Below, piece by piece: positions 47,740-59,004 of a stretch of DNA of 64,000 nt. The notes under the pieces are model-generated. The model did no database searches. It was not told where the DNA came from and saw only the letters and a list, made by a program, of their open reading frames with translations. The translations under genes and the position numbers were made by a program. The number at the start of each line of letters is the position of its first letter. Positions within the stretch are counted from its first letter, which is position 1. The stretch is from Schistocephalus solidus (taxonomy: Eukaryota; Platyhelminthes; Cestoda; Diphyllobothriidea; Diphyllobothriidae), in NCBI GenBank assembly GCA_017591395.1, contig WEDG01002106.1, positions 124,001 to 188,000 of the forward strand, written 5' to 3'.

Positions 47740-48115
47740 TGGCCGCCTAATCCAGGCATTGAAATAGGAATCGTCCAAAACGCACGTGGTTTTGTGTGCA
47801 ATTCTCGTGAATTTCTGTTTAGGGTGAGGGTAAGGGTAAGGGCAAGTGTAAAGTTAAATTTAAAGTTAGGTTTAAGGTAGGAGTTAGAGGTAGGGTCAAG
47901 AGTATGTTAATGGTTAAGGTTTGGATTCGTGTTAACTGTAGGGTTTGGGTTAAGGATAAAGCTAGGGTTAAGATAAAGGTAACTGTTTAGTTTTATGTTA
48001 AGGTTATTGCAAGGGTTTAGCCATGGGAATTTTCGCCCTTCCCAAAATTTATCGCAAGGGCACCTATGTTAAGTGGGTGGGGCGTTATTAGTCATGTGTC
48101 CTGATTAGGCGGTCA
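47740..48115 (-). mobile_element. TM element with TTAGGG-like core and inverted ends
   Basis: Left TGGCCGCCTAATCCAGGCAT and right ATGTGTCCTGATTAGGCGG (48094-48112) are inverted repeats with few mismatches. The core at 47818-48010 begins TTTAGGGTGAGGGTAAGGG and continues in degenerate GGTTAAGGT, GTAGGGTTTGGGTT and GCTAGGGTTAAG units. The flank CACCTATGTTAAGTGGGTGG is shared with the 11.6 kb copy. About 375 bp, non-coding, opposite in orientation to the 6.0 and 31.0 kb copies. Confidence 0.8.
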
Positions 48116-48679
48116 TACAATTCAGACTTATTAGTAAATATCATAGGCTGAAGGGAGGCCAGTCCACACAATGGAGACCTGAACGCACGGTCGCAAACTT
48201 AAACGCTTGCTTGTCACCGCACGTGGCGTGATCTAAACCTTATGGGCGTCATACAGTGCACTGTCATTTTGACTAACGGGTACTACTTGAAATCATCAAA
48301 TCTTCAAGAACATCTTGGGAGCTAATGAACCACATGTAAGTTACACATTTTGGTTTGTTATGGCTCCCTTACCCAGTAACCTGTTATGGAATTGGTCTTC
48401 ATTATAAACGGGATTGGTATTCTCGATTTGGAGGTCCAAGTGGCTGCGGTGACCATTGTGTTATTGCCTGGCTGTAGAGCCGAAATTCCGGTATGCAAAG
48501 GACGAATCATGTGGGAGCATTACTCATTCAGAATTAAGAAAACGTTTAGTGATGATAGCAGCGAAAAGCACAGTTTTATAGTCAAACTCCCGCAGGCACG
48601 TTATAGAGTGGAAGTCAGATTGGATGCACACATCAACTGCTCGCTCTTTAAAAGCTGTATTTACGACATCATAGACGGC

Positions 48680-48905
48680 TTTTTTCATAGGTAGATGCAA
48701 TTTGCCACCAAAGACAAGGGGGACTGGTTCATTAGCTGTCATCAGCCAGTCGTAACTTAACCCAGGTGGTGCCCCTCCCTAGGCTTAAACACGCAACCCG
48801 TTGTTTCGAAGCCAAACGCTCTAACCAATTAGCAAAGGGCTCGGTGTCCTGCCCGTTGAAATCGGGAATATTTACATTTGTTGATGAAAGCTCACTGATC
48901 GCTTT
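48680..48905 (-). mobile_element. tRNA-related SINE copy
   Basis: On the minus strand, 48842-48785 reads as a tRNA-like head with GCTAATTGGTTAGAGC (A box) and a weakened B box GTGTTTAAGCC. It is followed by the same body as the 16.5 kb copy: GGCACCACCTG, then GACTGGCTGATGACAGCTAATGAACC. On the plus strand the far side has TTTGTTGATGAAAGCTCACTGATCGC, matching the flank of the other copies. Minus-strand open frames across 48524-48742 may simply be SINE body and unique flank. Confidence 0.6.
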
Positions 48906-49387
48906 TTATACTTTGCTTTAGATAAAACTTTTCCTGACCTTAATGCTTAACACTGGAAATAAGGGGAAATCTCTCAAGGAAAGTTAAATTTTATCATCGT
49001 CAAGAGCACTTATGCAGCCACGATTGTTTATAGTCAAATGACGATCTCTCTTATATATCCTTTAGCATCCATCCTCACACACTTCAACTCCTTTCCTAGG
49101 TCCACGGTACCCACTCAATGATGCGAACCTTCGACTAAAAACCTCCATATTTATTAGAAATAGATCATGTAGACTGGGAACGTAATAACTTTTATTTAGT
49201 TCCCAAAGAACGTGATCAGCTTATAGTTAACTTTCTTAGAATACCCATTTTCAATGTATGTGAATGCAGCCGTCGCACTCGCCTCAATTGCCCATACAGC
49301 TCACGACCATTCAGTCACCGCATGGGCAGACATCACCCTATGCACCCCAGTGAAAAGCGGTCCAAACGCCATTAAATGAGCTCATCC

Positions 49388-50034
49388 TGCCTACGCATGA
49401 CAGTTCGACCGTCGATTTCGACGAGGCCCACTGTATGCTCCACACCAGGTGGTTCAGGGACGGTTACTTGCGCGTGATTTCGTTTAAAGTGAAAGGAGAC
49501 TTGCGTTGCATCTACCACACTCTCTCCTCCTCCCCCACCTGAGCCCGGTGACATGACAGAGTCAAGAAGACCGGAAATGGGGGAGGGTGCAGGTGGCTGA
49601 CACAGCTGGAGCCGCCCCTGGGCGTACCACCACACCTGGTTTGGATCCCACTGAGTTGGAGTGGCGTAAAGGCCATATTAAGAAGGAGCCATTGCAGCCT
49701 GACTCTCAGTCCACCAGTCTGCCACTTCACACAAAACACACATTGGGCTGACTACGCGGTTCGAGTTATCCCGTCAGTTGGCAACCTTCCAAGCCACGGC
49801 TTTTAGTGCACCATGAGAGTTTAAAGCGCGTCAGATTTTTATAGTGAGGAAAATGCGCTGAGCTGTTGACCTCACTCTCTCCCCCACCCCCACAATCATA
49901 CCACCGTCCGAGCCAGTCAGTTTTCTGATGTGGGAGTGGGCGCATTGGCTGGCGGGTCGGCGTACCCGTCTTCGTGCGCTACAGCACGACCTGGCCCCCA
50001 TAACGCACACACCAGTATTTACTAACTCAGGGGA
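49388..50034 (+). repeat. R1 repeat, long form, left of the zinc-finger LINE
   Basis: Nearly complete long-form copy. ACAGTTCGACCGTCGATTTC (49400), CTTGCGCGTGATTTCG, CCTCCCCCACCTGAGCCCGG, the AAGGAGCCATTGCAGCCTGA...GTTGGCAACCTTCC module, TTATAGTGAGGAAAATGCGC, GATGTGGGAGTGGGCGCA. It stops at GGGGATATGGAGGAGC, where the LINE begins. The opposite-strand copy at 53978-54742 continues past this point, so this copy is interrupted there. Confidence 0.85.
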
Positions 50035-50045
50035 TATGGAGGAGC

Positions 50046-53000
50046 GCGCTACAAGAGGGAAATTGCTGGTCTCAGCGAGACCCGATTCTCTGAGCACGGT
50101 CAGCTGAAAGAGGTGGGCGCCGGCTACACCTTCTTCTGGAGTGGCCAGCCAAAGGCAAAGCGACGCGACGCCGTTGTCGCCTTTGCCATCCGGAACGACA
50201 TCGTGGTCCCTCTGGCCTGTCTGCCGCAGGTTAGCAATGATCGCCGGATGAGCCTCCGCCTGCCTCTTCGGGGAGACCAGTTCACCACCATCATCAGCGC
50301 CTACGCTCCCCCAATGACGAGCTCTGATACGGCGAAGGACGAATTCGATGAGGACCTGTACGCCCTGCTGGCAACTGTGCCGAAAGAGGACAAGTTAATT
50401 GTCCTTCGTGACTTCAATGCCCGCATCGGGACAGACCACGCTGCCTGGCAGGGAGTGCTGGGTCCCTACGGTCTTGGTAGCTGTAACGATAACGGCCTCC
50501 TTTTTCTGCGCACTTGTGCGGAACACCTTCTCCTGCTGACCAACACCTTCTTCCGCCTTCCGACGCGGGAGAAGGCCACGTGGATGCACCCCCGGTCGCG
50601 ACGCTGGCATATGCTGGACTATGTTCTTGTCCGGAGGCGAGATTGACAGGACGTTCTGGTAACTAAGGCGATCCGCGATGCCAATGGTTGGACAGATCAC
50701 CGCCTCGTCATCTCTCAGATGAGGCTCCGACTGCAACCCCGACGACGGCCCTAAGGTAAGAGACCGCCAGGTAAGTTAAATACTCTTTTATTTAATTTGC
50801 CTGCTCACTGTTTTGATTTCAGCAACCAAATAACTGAGAAACTGGAGAACCTACATGCTTCAGCTGATAATGCTACCGTGGAGACACGATGGTGTCAACT
50901 GCGAAATGTCATCCCGTCCACCGCCCTCGAAGTCCTCGGACGCGCACACCGACAAAACCAGGACTGGTTTGAAAACAATGACACGTACATCAGCAACTTA
51001 CTCGCGGAGAAGAATGGACTACACAAAGCCTACATGGACCTTCGGACTGACGCCACCAAAGCAGCCTTCTTCAGATGCCGGCGCCTTGTACAGCAACGGC
51101 TGCGGGAGATGCAGGATGCCTGGATGATCCGAAAGGCTGAGGAAATCCAGGGGTATGCGGACCGCAATGAAATTAAAAACATTTTCAAAGCCATCAAGGC
51201 CATCTATGGCCCGTGTATCAAGCGGACCGCACCGCTGCTCAGCTCTGACGGCACAACACTGATAAAAGAAAAATCGCAAATTCTAAAGCGCTGGGCCGAG
51301 CACTTAAGAAGTGTCCTTAATTGCTCATCGGCCATCTCTGATGCTGCCATTGAAAGGCTTTCTCAAGTGAACATGAATAATGACCTGAATCTGCCGCCTT
51401 CCCTACCAAAAACCATCCGGGCCGGGCAGCAGATTTCCAGTGGTAAAGCACCGGGATCCGACGCAATCCCGCCGGAAGTCTACAAGCACGGTGGGCCACG
51501 GCTGATGGCAGAACTCACAACACTCTTCCAGGAGATGTTGCGCCAAGGACAAGTTCCTCAGGATTTCAAAGACGCGACCATCGTCTATCTCTACAAACTG
51601 AAATGGAACCGGCAACTCTGTGATAATCACAGAGGCATCTAGTTGCTCAACATTGCATGGAAGATCTTCGCCCGTATCATTCTCAATCAGCTGAGCGGTC
51701 ACCTAGAGCAGGGCCTGCTCCAGGAAAGCCAATGTGACTTCCGCCGACATCGCGGAACAACCGATATAATCTTTGCCACCCGCCAGCTATAAGAGAAGTG
51801 CCAGGAGATGCGAACTCACCTATACACTACATTCGTGGATCTAACGAAAGCCTTCGACACGGTGAATCGCGATAGACTCTGGTAAGTCATGCAGAAATTT
51901 GGCTGTCATGTGGGGTTCTTGCACATGTTGCGTCAGCTTGATGACGGGATGACGGCGTGCGTCACTGACTACGGGGCGGTATCCGAAGCATTCGCAGTGA
52001 CCAACAGAGTGAAGCAGGGCTGCGTATTGGCTCCACCCTGTTCAGTCTCATGTTCTCGGCTATGCTGATGGACGCCAACTGTGATGAGCAGCCTGGGATC
52101 CGCATCGCCTACAGAACTGACGGGCACCTTCTCAACAGTCGGCGTATGCAGGCTTCAACGCGCGTGTCTACGACTAGAGTCCATGTTTTGCTCTTCGCGG
52201 ACGACTGTGCCCTTAGCACCGGACTGGAGGAGGACATGCAAAGGAGTATGGACCTCTTCGCCGCAGGCTGCGCCGATTTTGGATTAACAATCAGTACAGC
52301 CAAAACGGTTGTCATGCACCAGCCGCCACCCAGCGCGGAATGCAATGCTCCCCGAATCAATGTCAACGTTGCTCAACTCAAAAAAGGTGGAAACCTTCGC
52401 TTATCTAGGAAGCACGCTGTCACGCAACACGATAATCGATGAAGAGGTTGCCCAACGGATCTCCAAAGCTAGTCAGGTCTTCGGCCGGCTACATGCCCTT
52501 ATGTGGAATCGCCATGGTATTCACCTGAACATCAAACTGAAGATGAACAAGGCCGTCGTCTTGACGACACTCCTTTACGGAGCAGAGACCTGGACCCTCT
52601 ACTCGAACCAAGCCAGGAAGCTGAATCACTTCCAGTTCAGCTGCCTCCGCAGAATACTGAAGCTGAGATGGCAAGACAGGATCCCGGACAAGGAAGTCCT
52701 GGAGCGGACCGGAATCTTCAGCATGCACGCCATGCTGAGGCAAGTGCAACTGCGATGGAGCGGCCATCTGATAAGAATGGACGACGAGCGACTATCCAAA
52801 CGACTTTTCTACGGAGATGTCACTGCGGCTGCTTGCCGACAAGGAGGTCAAAAAGGACGCTACAAGGACACTTTTAAGAAAGCGCTGAAGCAACTGCAAA
52901 TCAACCCGGTGACCTCGGAGGACCTCGCCCAAGATAGACCGGCATGGAGAAGATCCGTGAAGACTGGTTTAGCAATCCATGAGGCCAACCGGATCGCCGC

Positions 53001-53875
53001 CGCCAAGGCCAAAAGAGCCGCACGAAAGTCACCAGTGCCCCGAATCATCACCGGCAATGTCCAGGCCCTTCCAACATGCCCGCGCTGTCAACGCATCTTC
53101 CGCACGCGAATTGGCCTTGTTGGACATCTTCGGACGCAATGCACCAACAATCCGAAAATTCCAATTTCTACGTCAAATTCTGCCAACACTTCTTCAGACT
53201 CCCCCACCCTCACTCCGGCATCAATTCCATTACTCCCACCATCATAGAGACCACATCCCAATACTCATCGCCTGTTTCCCCCACCAAGGCAACCACCACT
53301 GCCTTCGCGTACACTACCACCACCACCATCAGCGATGGGGACTCTCTCCTAAACTGTCTTCAATGCGACCGCCTATTCACCTCACGCATCGGCCTGGTCG
53401 ATCACTTGCGAATCCATCGTACAGAGACTGGTGAACCAGTGCCTGGAGCACCAACACACAGCAGAGATCGTCACCTCCACTGTCCTCACTGTCCTCGTGC
53501 ATTTACTGATCGCGTGGGCTTATTCGATCACATGCGCATCCACGACAACGGAATTCATCGCAATGCCGACAACACCAATACATCATGCACACCCTCCGCT
53601 CCTGCCATTCATACCGCCACTGCGACCCCCACTACCATGAATGACATCCACCAGCCTAATCCGATTTCTCCTGCCCACAATGCGCCCGCGACTTCAACTC
53701 ACGCATTGGCCTGATCGTTCACCTGCGAATCCATCGCACGGAGCCTGGTGAACCTGTGTCTGGGGCTCCGACATACAGTCGCCGCGCCCGCCTTCACTGC
53801 CTGTACTGCTCCCGCACATTTACACACCGAATGGGCCTATAAGGACACATGCACCTCCACGACAACCTGCGGTAA
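50046..53875 (+). pseudogene. Endonuclease-RT-zinc-finger polyprotein, broken
   Basis: Endonuclease: [22 protein letters not shown] (with Arg for the usual Gly before it), [24 protein letters not shown] (catalytic Asp-His kept). RT: SSGKAPGSDAIPPEVY (about 51436), CDNHRGI, FVDLTKAFDTVN (about 51832), VKQGCVLAP, and an intact FADD at 52194-52205. In-frame stops: 50644 (TGA for Arg), 50753 (TAA), 51640 (TAG), 51789 (TAA) and 51883 (TAA). Single-base frame changes lie near 52037 (loss in a CCAAC-like context), 52387 (gain in an A run), 53218 and 53655. The remaining blocks are well preserved, so the copy is young but dead. Confidence 0.88.
53078..53870 (+). other. Array of five zinc fingers at the C-terminus of the LINE protein
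   Basis: Finger 1 CPRCQRIF...HLRTQC is C2HC (53078-53142). Finger 2 CLQCDRLF...HLRIHRT, finger 3 CPHCPRAF...HMRIHD, finger 4 CPQCARDF...HLRIHRT and finger 5 CLYCSRTF...HMHLHD fit C-x2-C-x12-H-x3-H. Finger 5 is interrupted by one in-frame stop. Fingers 2+3 and 4+5 form a repeated pair joined by the same linker (TEnGEPVPGAP-like), so the array grew by duplication of a two-finger unit. The finger core [11 protein letters not shown] is nearly invariant. Likely nucleic-acid binding during integration; inference. Confidence 0.85.
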
Positions 53876-53977
53876 ACCACCGGAGGCTAAGCCACATCAG
53901 CGCACACCATCTACACTAATACATAGACAACACCCTCACAATCATCATAATGTACCTGATAAAATAATTGTTTCCTA

Positions 53978-54742
53978 GAAACCGTGGCTTGGAAGGCTGC
54001 CAATCTGAGGCTTACACCAGACCACGCCGTCGGCCCAGTGTATGTGCTGTGTGTCGAGTCGCTGACCAGTGAACTTGGAGTCAGATGGCGATGGCTCCTC
54101 CATATCCCCTGATTAAGTAAATCCTGGTGTGTGCGTTATTGGGGCCAGGTCGTGCTGTGGCGTGCGAATACGAGTACGCTGACCATAAGCCAATGCGCCC
54201 ACTCCAACATCAGACAACTGACTGGCTCAGATGGTGGTCTGATTGTGGGGGTGGGGAGAGTGAGGTCAACAGCTCAGCGCATTTTCCTCACTATAAACAA
54301 TCTGACGCGCATGAAACTATCACGGTGCGCTAAAATCTCTGGCTTTGAAGGTTGCCAACTGAGGGGATAACTCGGACTGCGTGGGCAGTCCAATGTGTGT
54401 TTTACGTGGAGAGGTTGACTGGCGGACTGAGAGTCAGGCTGCAATGGCTCCTTCATAATATGGCCTTTACCGCACTCCCACTCCATGGGATCGAAACCAG
54501 GTGTGGTGGTACGCCCAGGGGCGGCTCCGGCCGCGTCAGCCACCTGCACCCTCCCCCATCTCCGGTCTATTTTAATCTGTCATGACACCGGGCTCAGGTG
54601 GGGGAGGAGGAGAGTGTGCGGTAGCTGCAGCGCAAGGCTACTATCACTTAAAACTTTTTCACGTGCAAGTAACCGTCCCTGCACCACCTGGTGTGGAGCA
54701 TACGGTGTGCCTCGTCGAAATCGGTCGAACTGTCGATGTATA
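53978..54742 (-). repeat. R1 repeat, long form, inverted, right of the zinc-finger LINE
   Basis: Reverse complement of the 49388-50034 copy over its whole length (ACAGTTCGACCGATTTCGAC at about 54735 on the minus strand). It continues beyond it with a second, diverged module: GAGGAGCCATCGCCATCTGA to TTGGCAGCCTTCCAAGCCAC. This copy therefore shows the fuller structure of R1: two related modules of about 130-140 bp separated by the TTATAGTGAGGAAAATGCGC and GGGAGTGGGCGCA segments. Confidence 0.85.
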
Positions 54743-55036
54743 ACGCCAAATTATTTAGGAGGTTAAAATCCCAGATCTATTGTTTGCGTAATTCTGAAGG
54801 ATCTTAATAATTTTATATGTGGTTTTGCTATGAAGGTAGCATAAATGCTTCATTTTCATAGTCCTCTGTCTACCAAACTGGGTTTTGAAAAAGATTCAAA
54901 CGCTGGAACAATAAGTATATTGACCTGACGCTTCGGGCTCCGACTTGAACCCATCAGCAGACTGCCACAGAAATGGGGTGAGCAATCTGTTTGGACGAGA
55001 CTCACTCCGTCTGGCTTGATGCTGAGAAATGTTTCC

Positions 55037-55063
55037 CCTATGCAGATTCTATTTCTGCATAGG
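55037..55063. repeat. Perfect 10-bp inverted repeat, 7-nt loop
   Basis: CCTATGCAGA (55037-55046) and TCTGCATAGG (55054-55063) can form a stable hairpin. It is in unique-looking DNA. It is not followed by a T run, and no function is assigned. Confidence 0.7.
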
Positions 55064-55399
55064 TGTATGGATAAAATCTTTTTGTCGAAAGTTATTTCAT
55101 ACAGAACAGCTTGTGAGACGCATAGTATTTCAATATGGTAGACGAACGATCCAAGTGCTTCAGCATGACTGTCTTTCGAGGTTTCGCAAGAAAAGAGGAG
55201 GTGCTGCAAGTTCATAGTCGAGAATTGTATAAAAATGCTTCAGCCGAAGGCGTCGAAACGAACCCGTACATAGGAGCGGTTCGTGAAGCAGCATTGGTGA
55301 ACGAGTTCCACCAGTTTGCCGGCCTAACGACATCCAAAATTGACAAAATGTTGCAGCGGTGGAGTCAATCCCCAGTCAGGTGGAAGTGACAGATGGAAA

Positions 55400-58300
55400 C
55401 AAAAAAACTGGGTTTATTCGCTTAAGATACTGAAAGTTCTATAGGTTGCACCTAGTGTGGACGGGCCCTAAACTAGTAAAGCTAGTGATTTTGGGATTTT
55501 TAATGATATTTTCCTTTAGGATAACACGAGGGTTATACCATAGTTTTTTGCAGAGTTAATTTTAAAGTTACCGGAATCGTAAGTTCGCATTCAAGTTTCG
55601 TCCCTGTCATACGATAGCACATATTAATAGTGATAAAAAGTTGCTATTACTTTCACTAGGATATACAACATACATCTATAACAATTTTTATCCTCTGAAA
55701 AACAAATCTTTTCATCGTTATTCACCAGAGACTGGGTAGGACTATCCGGTAGGCTCACCAAGGCAGTGATAAGTGTTTCAATTTAAAAACTGATAAATAA
55801 TAATGATACCGAATATAATTTTTAATCAATAACATAAAATCTGTACAATTATTTTCATAGACGGTCGTGAAACCAAAAAACGAACAAATTTTTAGTGAGT
55901 ACAGATGAACTTTGATTGGGTTAGTTGATTAATATCAGGATTTAAATGAGGCGAAGAAAGTTCACACCAAAAAGTAAATTACGTCACTGACATGAACTCA
56001 GTGCATAATTGTGCTTGAAAAAGTAGTGCTAGAACATCAAGTAAGTCAACAGGTCAGTTATCGCGGAACAAACAAAACTCTCCTTCTTTTTCTGGATATT
56101 AAAGCTTCGCATATATTAACGTGAAAGAGCAGTGCAATGCTTGTTTTTGTCTGTAGCTCTCTCCCATTTCATCTCTCAGTGACCGAATTTATAATAACCA
56201 CCAACGATTTCGTCTTTTCGCTCTCCAACCTCTGCATCTTGCAACCTGTGAAAGAAACATATTTTTACCATTTTTTCACATATTTGGCTCACAGATAAGC
56301 GAAAATCACATACTATGTTCATTCTTCACAAGAAAAATCCCTTCACTTTATTGATTGCCGGCAAAGGTTTAAAAGTGATTTTTCGTTAGTTAGCTGTTGT
56401 ATTCCACCCATGCTTTCATGTTGAGCTTACTTAAATCTTGAACTCACGCACCTTGACTCAGTCAAAAACTTCTGAATGTCCTTAATTTTATCAACATTTC
56501 TTCATCGCGTTGATTCTGACCTCTTTTATGATCACGTGGTATTTTTTATTAAATATATGGTCAATGTTAAACGATTCGGAACTCTTAACTTTGATTTGAC
56601 TTGACTGTTATGCCTTCATTTCTTCACCCCACGCCAGTCAATCGAACTCCATTATTTCCCAATTTTTCCAACGGATTAGAAATTGGAAAAGCAGCAACAA
56701 GGCATATCAGCCGATTCTTTATCCTCCTATGCGTGAATCATCTCGATTTTACAATTAGTCTCAAGGATAGGAACACCATGCGATAGGATACGGAGGTCAC
56801 TTGCACTCAATGATCAGAACTCGGAGAGATCATTCATACGAATCTGCCTTCGTACCTTCATTAGTTGATTTGCCCCTTGCTGTATGAAAATAACAGTCTC
56901 ACAATTAGTGATTTTCCAGGGCTTTCCTTTCCAAAAATCTGAATTCTATGTTTAAACCAATTCTTTCATTAATTGCCTGCCAGAAATGGTTCCTACTATC
57001 ACCAATATCACTCCTGCCGTCATTCCCTGCTTTGAGAAATCAGCACAATAATTACCATTTTGAGGACATTTTTATTAATCTCCATTTTATGTCAACTATG
57101 AAGCATCTAACCGATTGAAAACTTATTGCTTACGGTAGTTTTAAGAAGTCAGACTTGGTCAGATCAGACAAAGTCGGTAAGGAAAAGAAGGGGGTTTTGG
57201 AACTAGAACGTCTAGAAATGCGAAGGTTTTTGTATAGTGATAGGACTTTTCCACATCACAACGAAAATTAAGATGATGTGGACGAAATTACTGAGCAAAT
57301 TATCCTAAATTATCGACGAGCAATCGAACAACCAGCGCTGTAATGGGCAAGGAAACTTTGCTATTTTATGGTCGATGACAGCAATCACACCAGGCCGTGC
57401 AAACGGGAGTGGTCGTGTGGGTTTCCTGGGGTTTCAGCCGATTTAAACAACATTCCAAAGCACGCTCAAGGATTTTTTTAAAAAAGGTCTTCGTTTGTTT
57501 TCTTGCTAATGATGTTAACGTTGACCACCCATCAGAATCACTTTACTGTTATTTATGACGAACCGGTTGGTATAAAGACCAATATTTTCAAAACTGTGGG
57601 TCCCCTACAGGCAGAAGTCTCCGTCCTAAGCACTGGGCTAAAATGGACTGGAGAGAGCCACTGGCCAGACTGAGGTCTTTCATCTTTTATTTTTTAGCCT
57701 TAATGATTAATAATATAAATTTTCTGTTGTGCAGATATCGTGACTAGGCTTCCTCCGGAGATTACGCCACAGAAACGGTCTTGTGGGCAAACTACTGTAA
57801 GTTATTTGTTTTCAGTGGATCGAGGGAGTCTGGGCCACCGGTTGAAATTCCGGCTTTTGGCCCCACCGTTTGTAACTTTACGCAGTGACGGAAAATGCGG
57901 ATTGAGTTGAACGGCCTTCAGCGGTTACTTTTTTCTATCTTCACTTACGCCAATTTATCTGTTGTATTTTGAGTGCAATTTTAATGGGCGAGCACAAAGA
58001 CACCTGAAATCCAGGCTATTTTCAAATTGAATTATGAAGACAGAAAACAGCATCCCTCCCCTCTTCTGTATTTCTTCGCGCACGGAGAAGCAGCCTAAGC
58101 ATAGAGGGGTAAACTTGACCTGTGCTACCATACCACGCTGTAAAACTGACCTTGTTCGGGTAGTCTCTGGAACCTGCATTCACACGCCTCGTTTTGCTTC
58201 ATTGTGCCTTATCGCCTATTGCGTTTTCAAGCAACATATTTTCATCTATTACACTGTATTTTAAGAACTAGGATATCACATTTTTCCTATTGAGTTTCGG

Positions 58301-58560
58301 AAAATATTCACATTGCCGTGTATTTTCGACTCGCCATTTGTGTTACGAGGCGAAAAGAAGCACCTGATAAGGCATCACGAAAGTTTGTGGTGGCGCCGAA
58401 TCCTGTCGTTCATCTTTGTATTAGAATCATTATGGGGACGGAATGCTTCAGGCTCATAATCTTTTCGATATTTCACCGTCGGTAAATATACCTTAAGCAA
58501 AAGAACTCCACGTTTGTCCAAGTCAATGCACCAGGTGAAAATCGATAATTTGATTTTTTA
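55400..58560. other. No supported gene; upstream region of the Ig-domain gene
   Basis: About 3.2 kb of AT-rich sequence with no conserved motif. It contains the 5' side of the Ig-domain gene and should hold its promoter and any non-coding first exon, but I cannot mark either. Confidence 0.4.
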
Positions 58561-58616
58561 AACCACCACTGAAGCATGTGCGTTTTAAGCGTAACATTAG
58601 CTCAGCCCTTGACAAG

Positions 58617-59004
58617 ATGTGGTGGATTTTTTTCTATTTGCATATTTTCAGCACCGCCAGGTGCGAGGACGTTAGTTTTATCGTAGCTAGGCGTTTTCCC
58701 AAATTGACGCCAAACAAAACCATCTACCGGATAAACGACATCATATTGGGTTGCAGCATACATGCAGAAGTGCTAAATCAGGCTGGTTTCATATTTGAAC
58801 GTGCGCAGGAACACCAGGTTCCAATAAGAATTCAAGTTACGGAGCATACTCGCCATGGAGAAGAGGTTCTGTTTGAGAGCGATTATGGAGACCGCGTCGG
58901 TATGCCGGAAATTCTAAAGAGATATAAAGGCAAGAATCTTGGCGTCTACGCAGTCTGCATTGCCAAGGACACATCACAGTATAAAACAAAACTTCTAATT
59001 GATG
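58617..59004 (+). CDS. Ig-domain secreted/membrane protein, exon 1 (signal peptide and Ig-like domain 1)
   Basis: ATG at 58617 begins WWIFFYLHIFSTARC, a good signal peptide with cleavage likely near residues 15-17. An in-frame GTG at 58578 adds only a polar leader, so the ATG is preferred. Residues about 18-129 look like a degenerate Ig domain: a B-strand Cys in ILGCSIHAEV, Phe in place of the usual Trp 12 residues later (GFIFERA), and an F-strand-like LGVYAVCIAKD, then KTKLLID as the G strand. One N-glycosylation site (Asn-Lys-Thr). The exon ends GATG followed by GTATGT, a good donor in phase 1, the usual phase for Ig-domain exons. Protein family unknown; a cell-surface receptor or adhesion protein is plausible. 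Confidence 0.65.

Larger units (their letters stand above)
50044..53977 (+). mobile_element. Non-LTR retrotransposon encoding endonuclease, RT and C-terminal zinc fingers
   Basis: LINE that lacks only the first part of the endonuclease (it starts at [17 protein letters not shown], about 50048). The 3' end lies against the inverted R1 copy at about 53977. The layout is an apurinic-type endonuclease, a linker, RT, a C-terminal domain ([29 protein letters not shown]) and a zinc-finger array. The clade is not certain; RTE- or jockey-related from general RT style. Flanking R1 copies in opposite orientation suggest it sits inside or between two R1 units. No target-site duplication was identified. 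Confidence 0.88.

Noticed and set aside
47818..48010. A true chromosome-end telomere
   Set aside because: The TTAGGG-like units are irregular, only about 200 bp long and enclosed by inverted repeats shared with other internal copies.
55135..55389. Plus-strand open stretch of 84 codons (VREAALVNEFHQFAGL)
   Set aside because: It looks somewhat coding-like, but there is no known domain and an overlapping minus-strand frame of 119 codons (54856-55215). Length is within chance.
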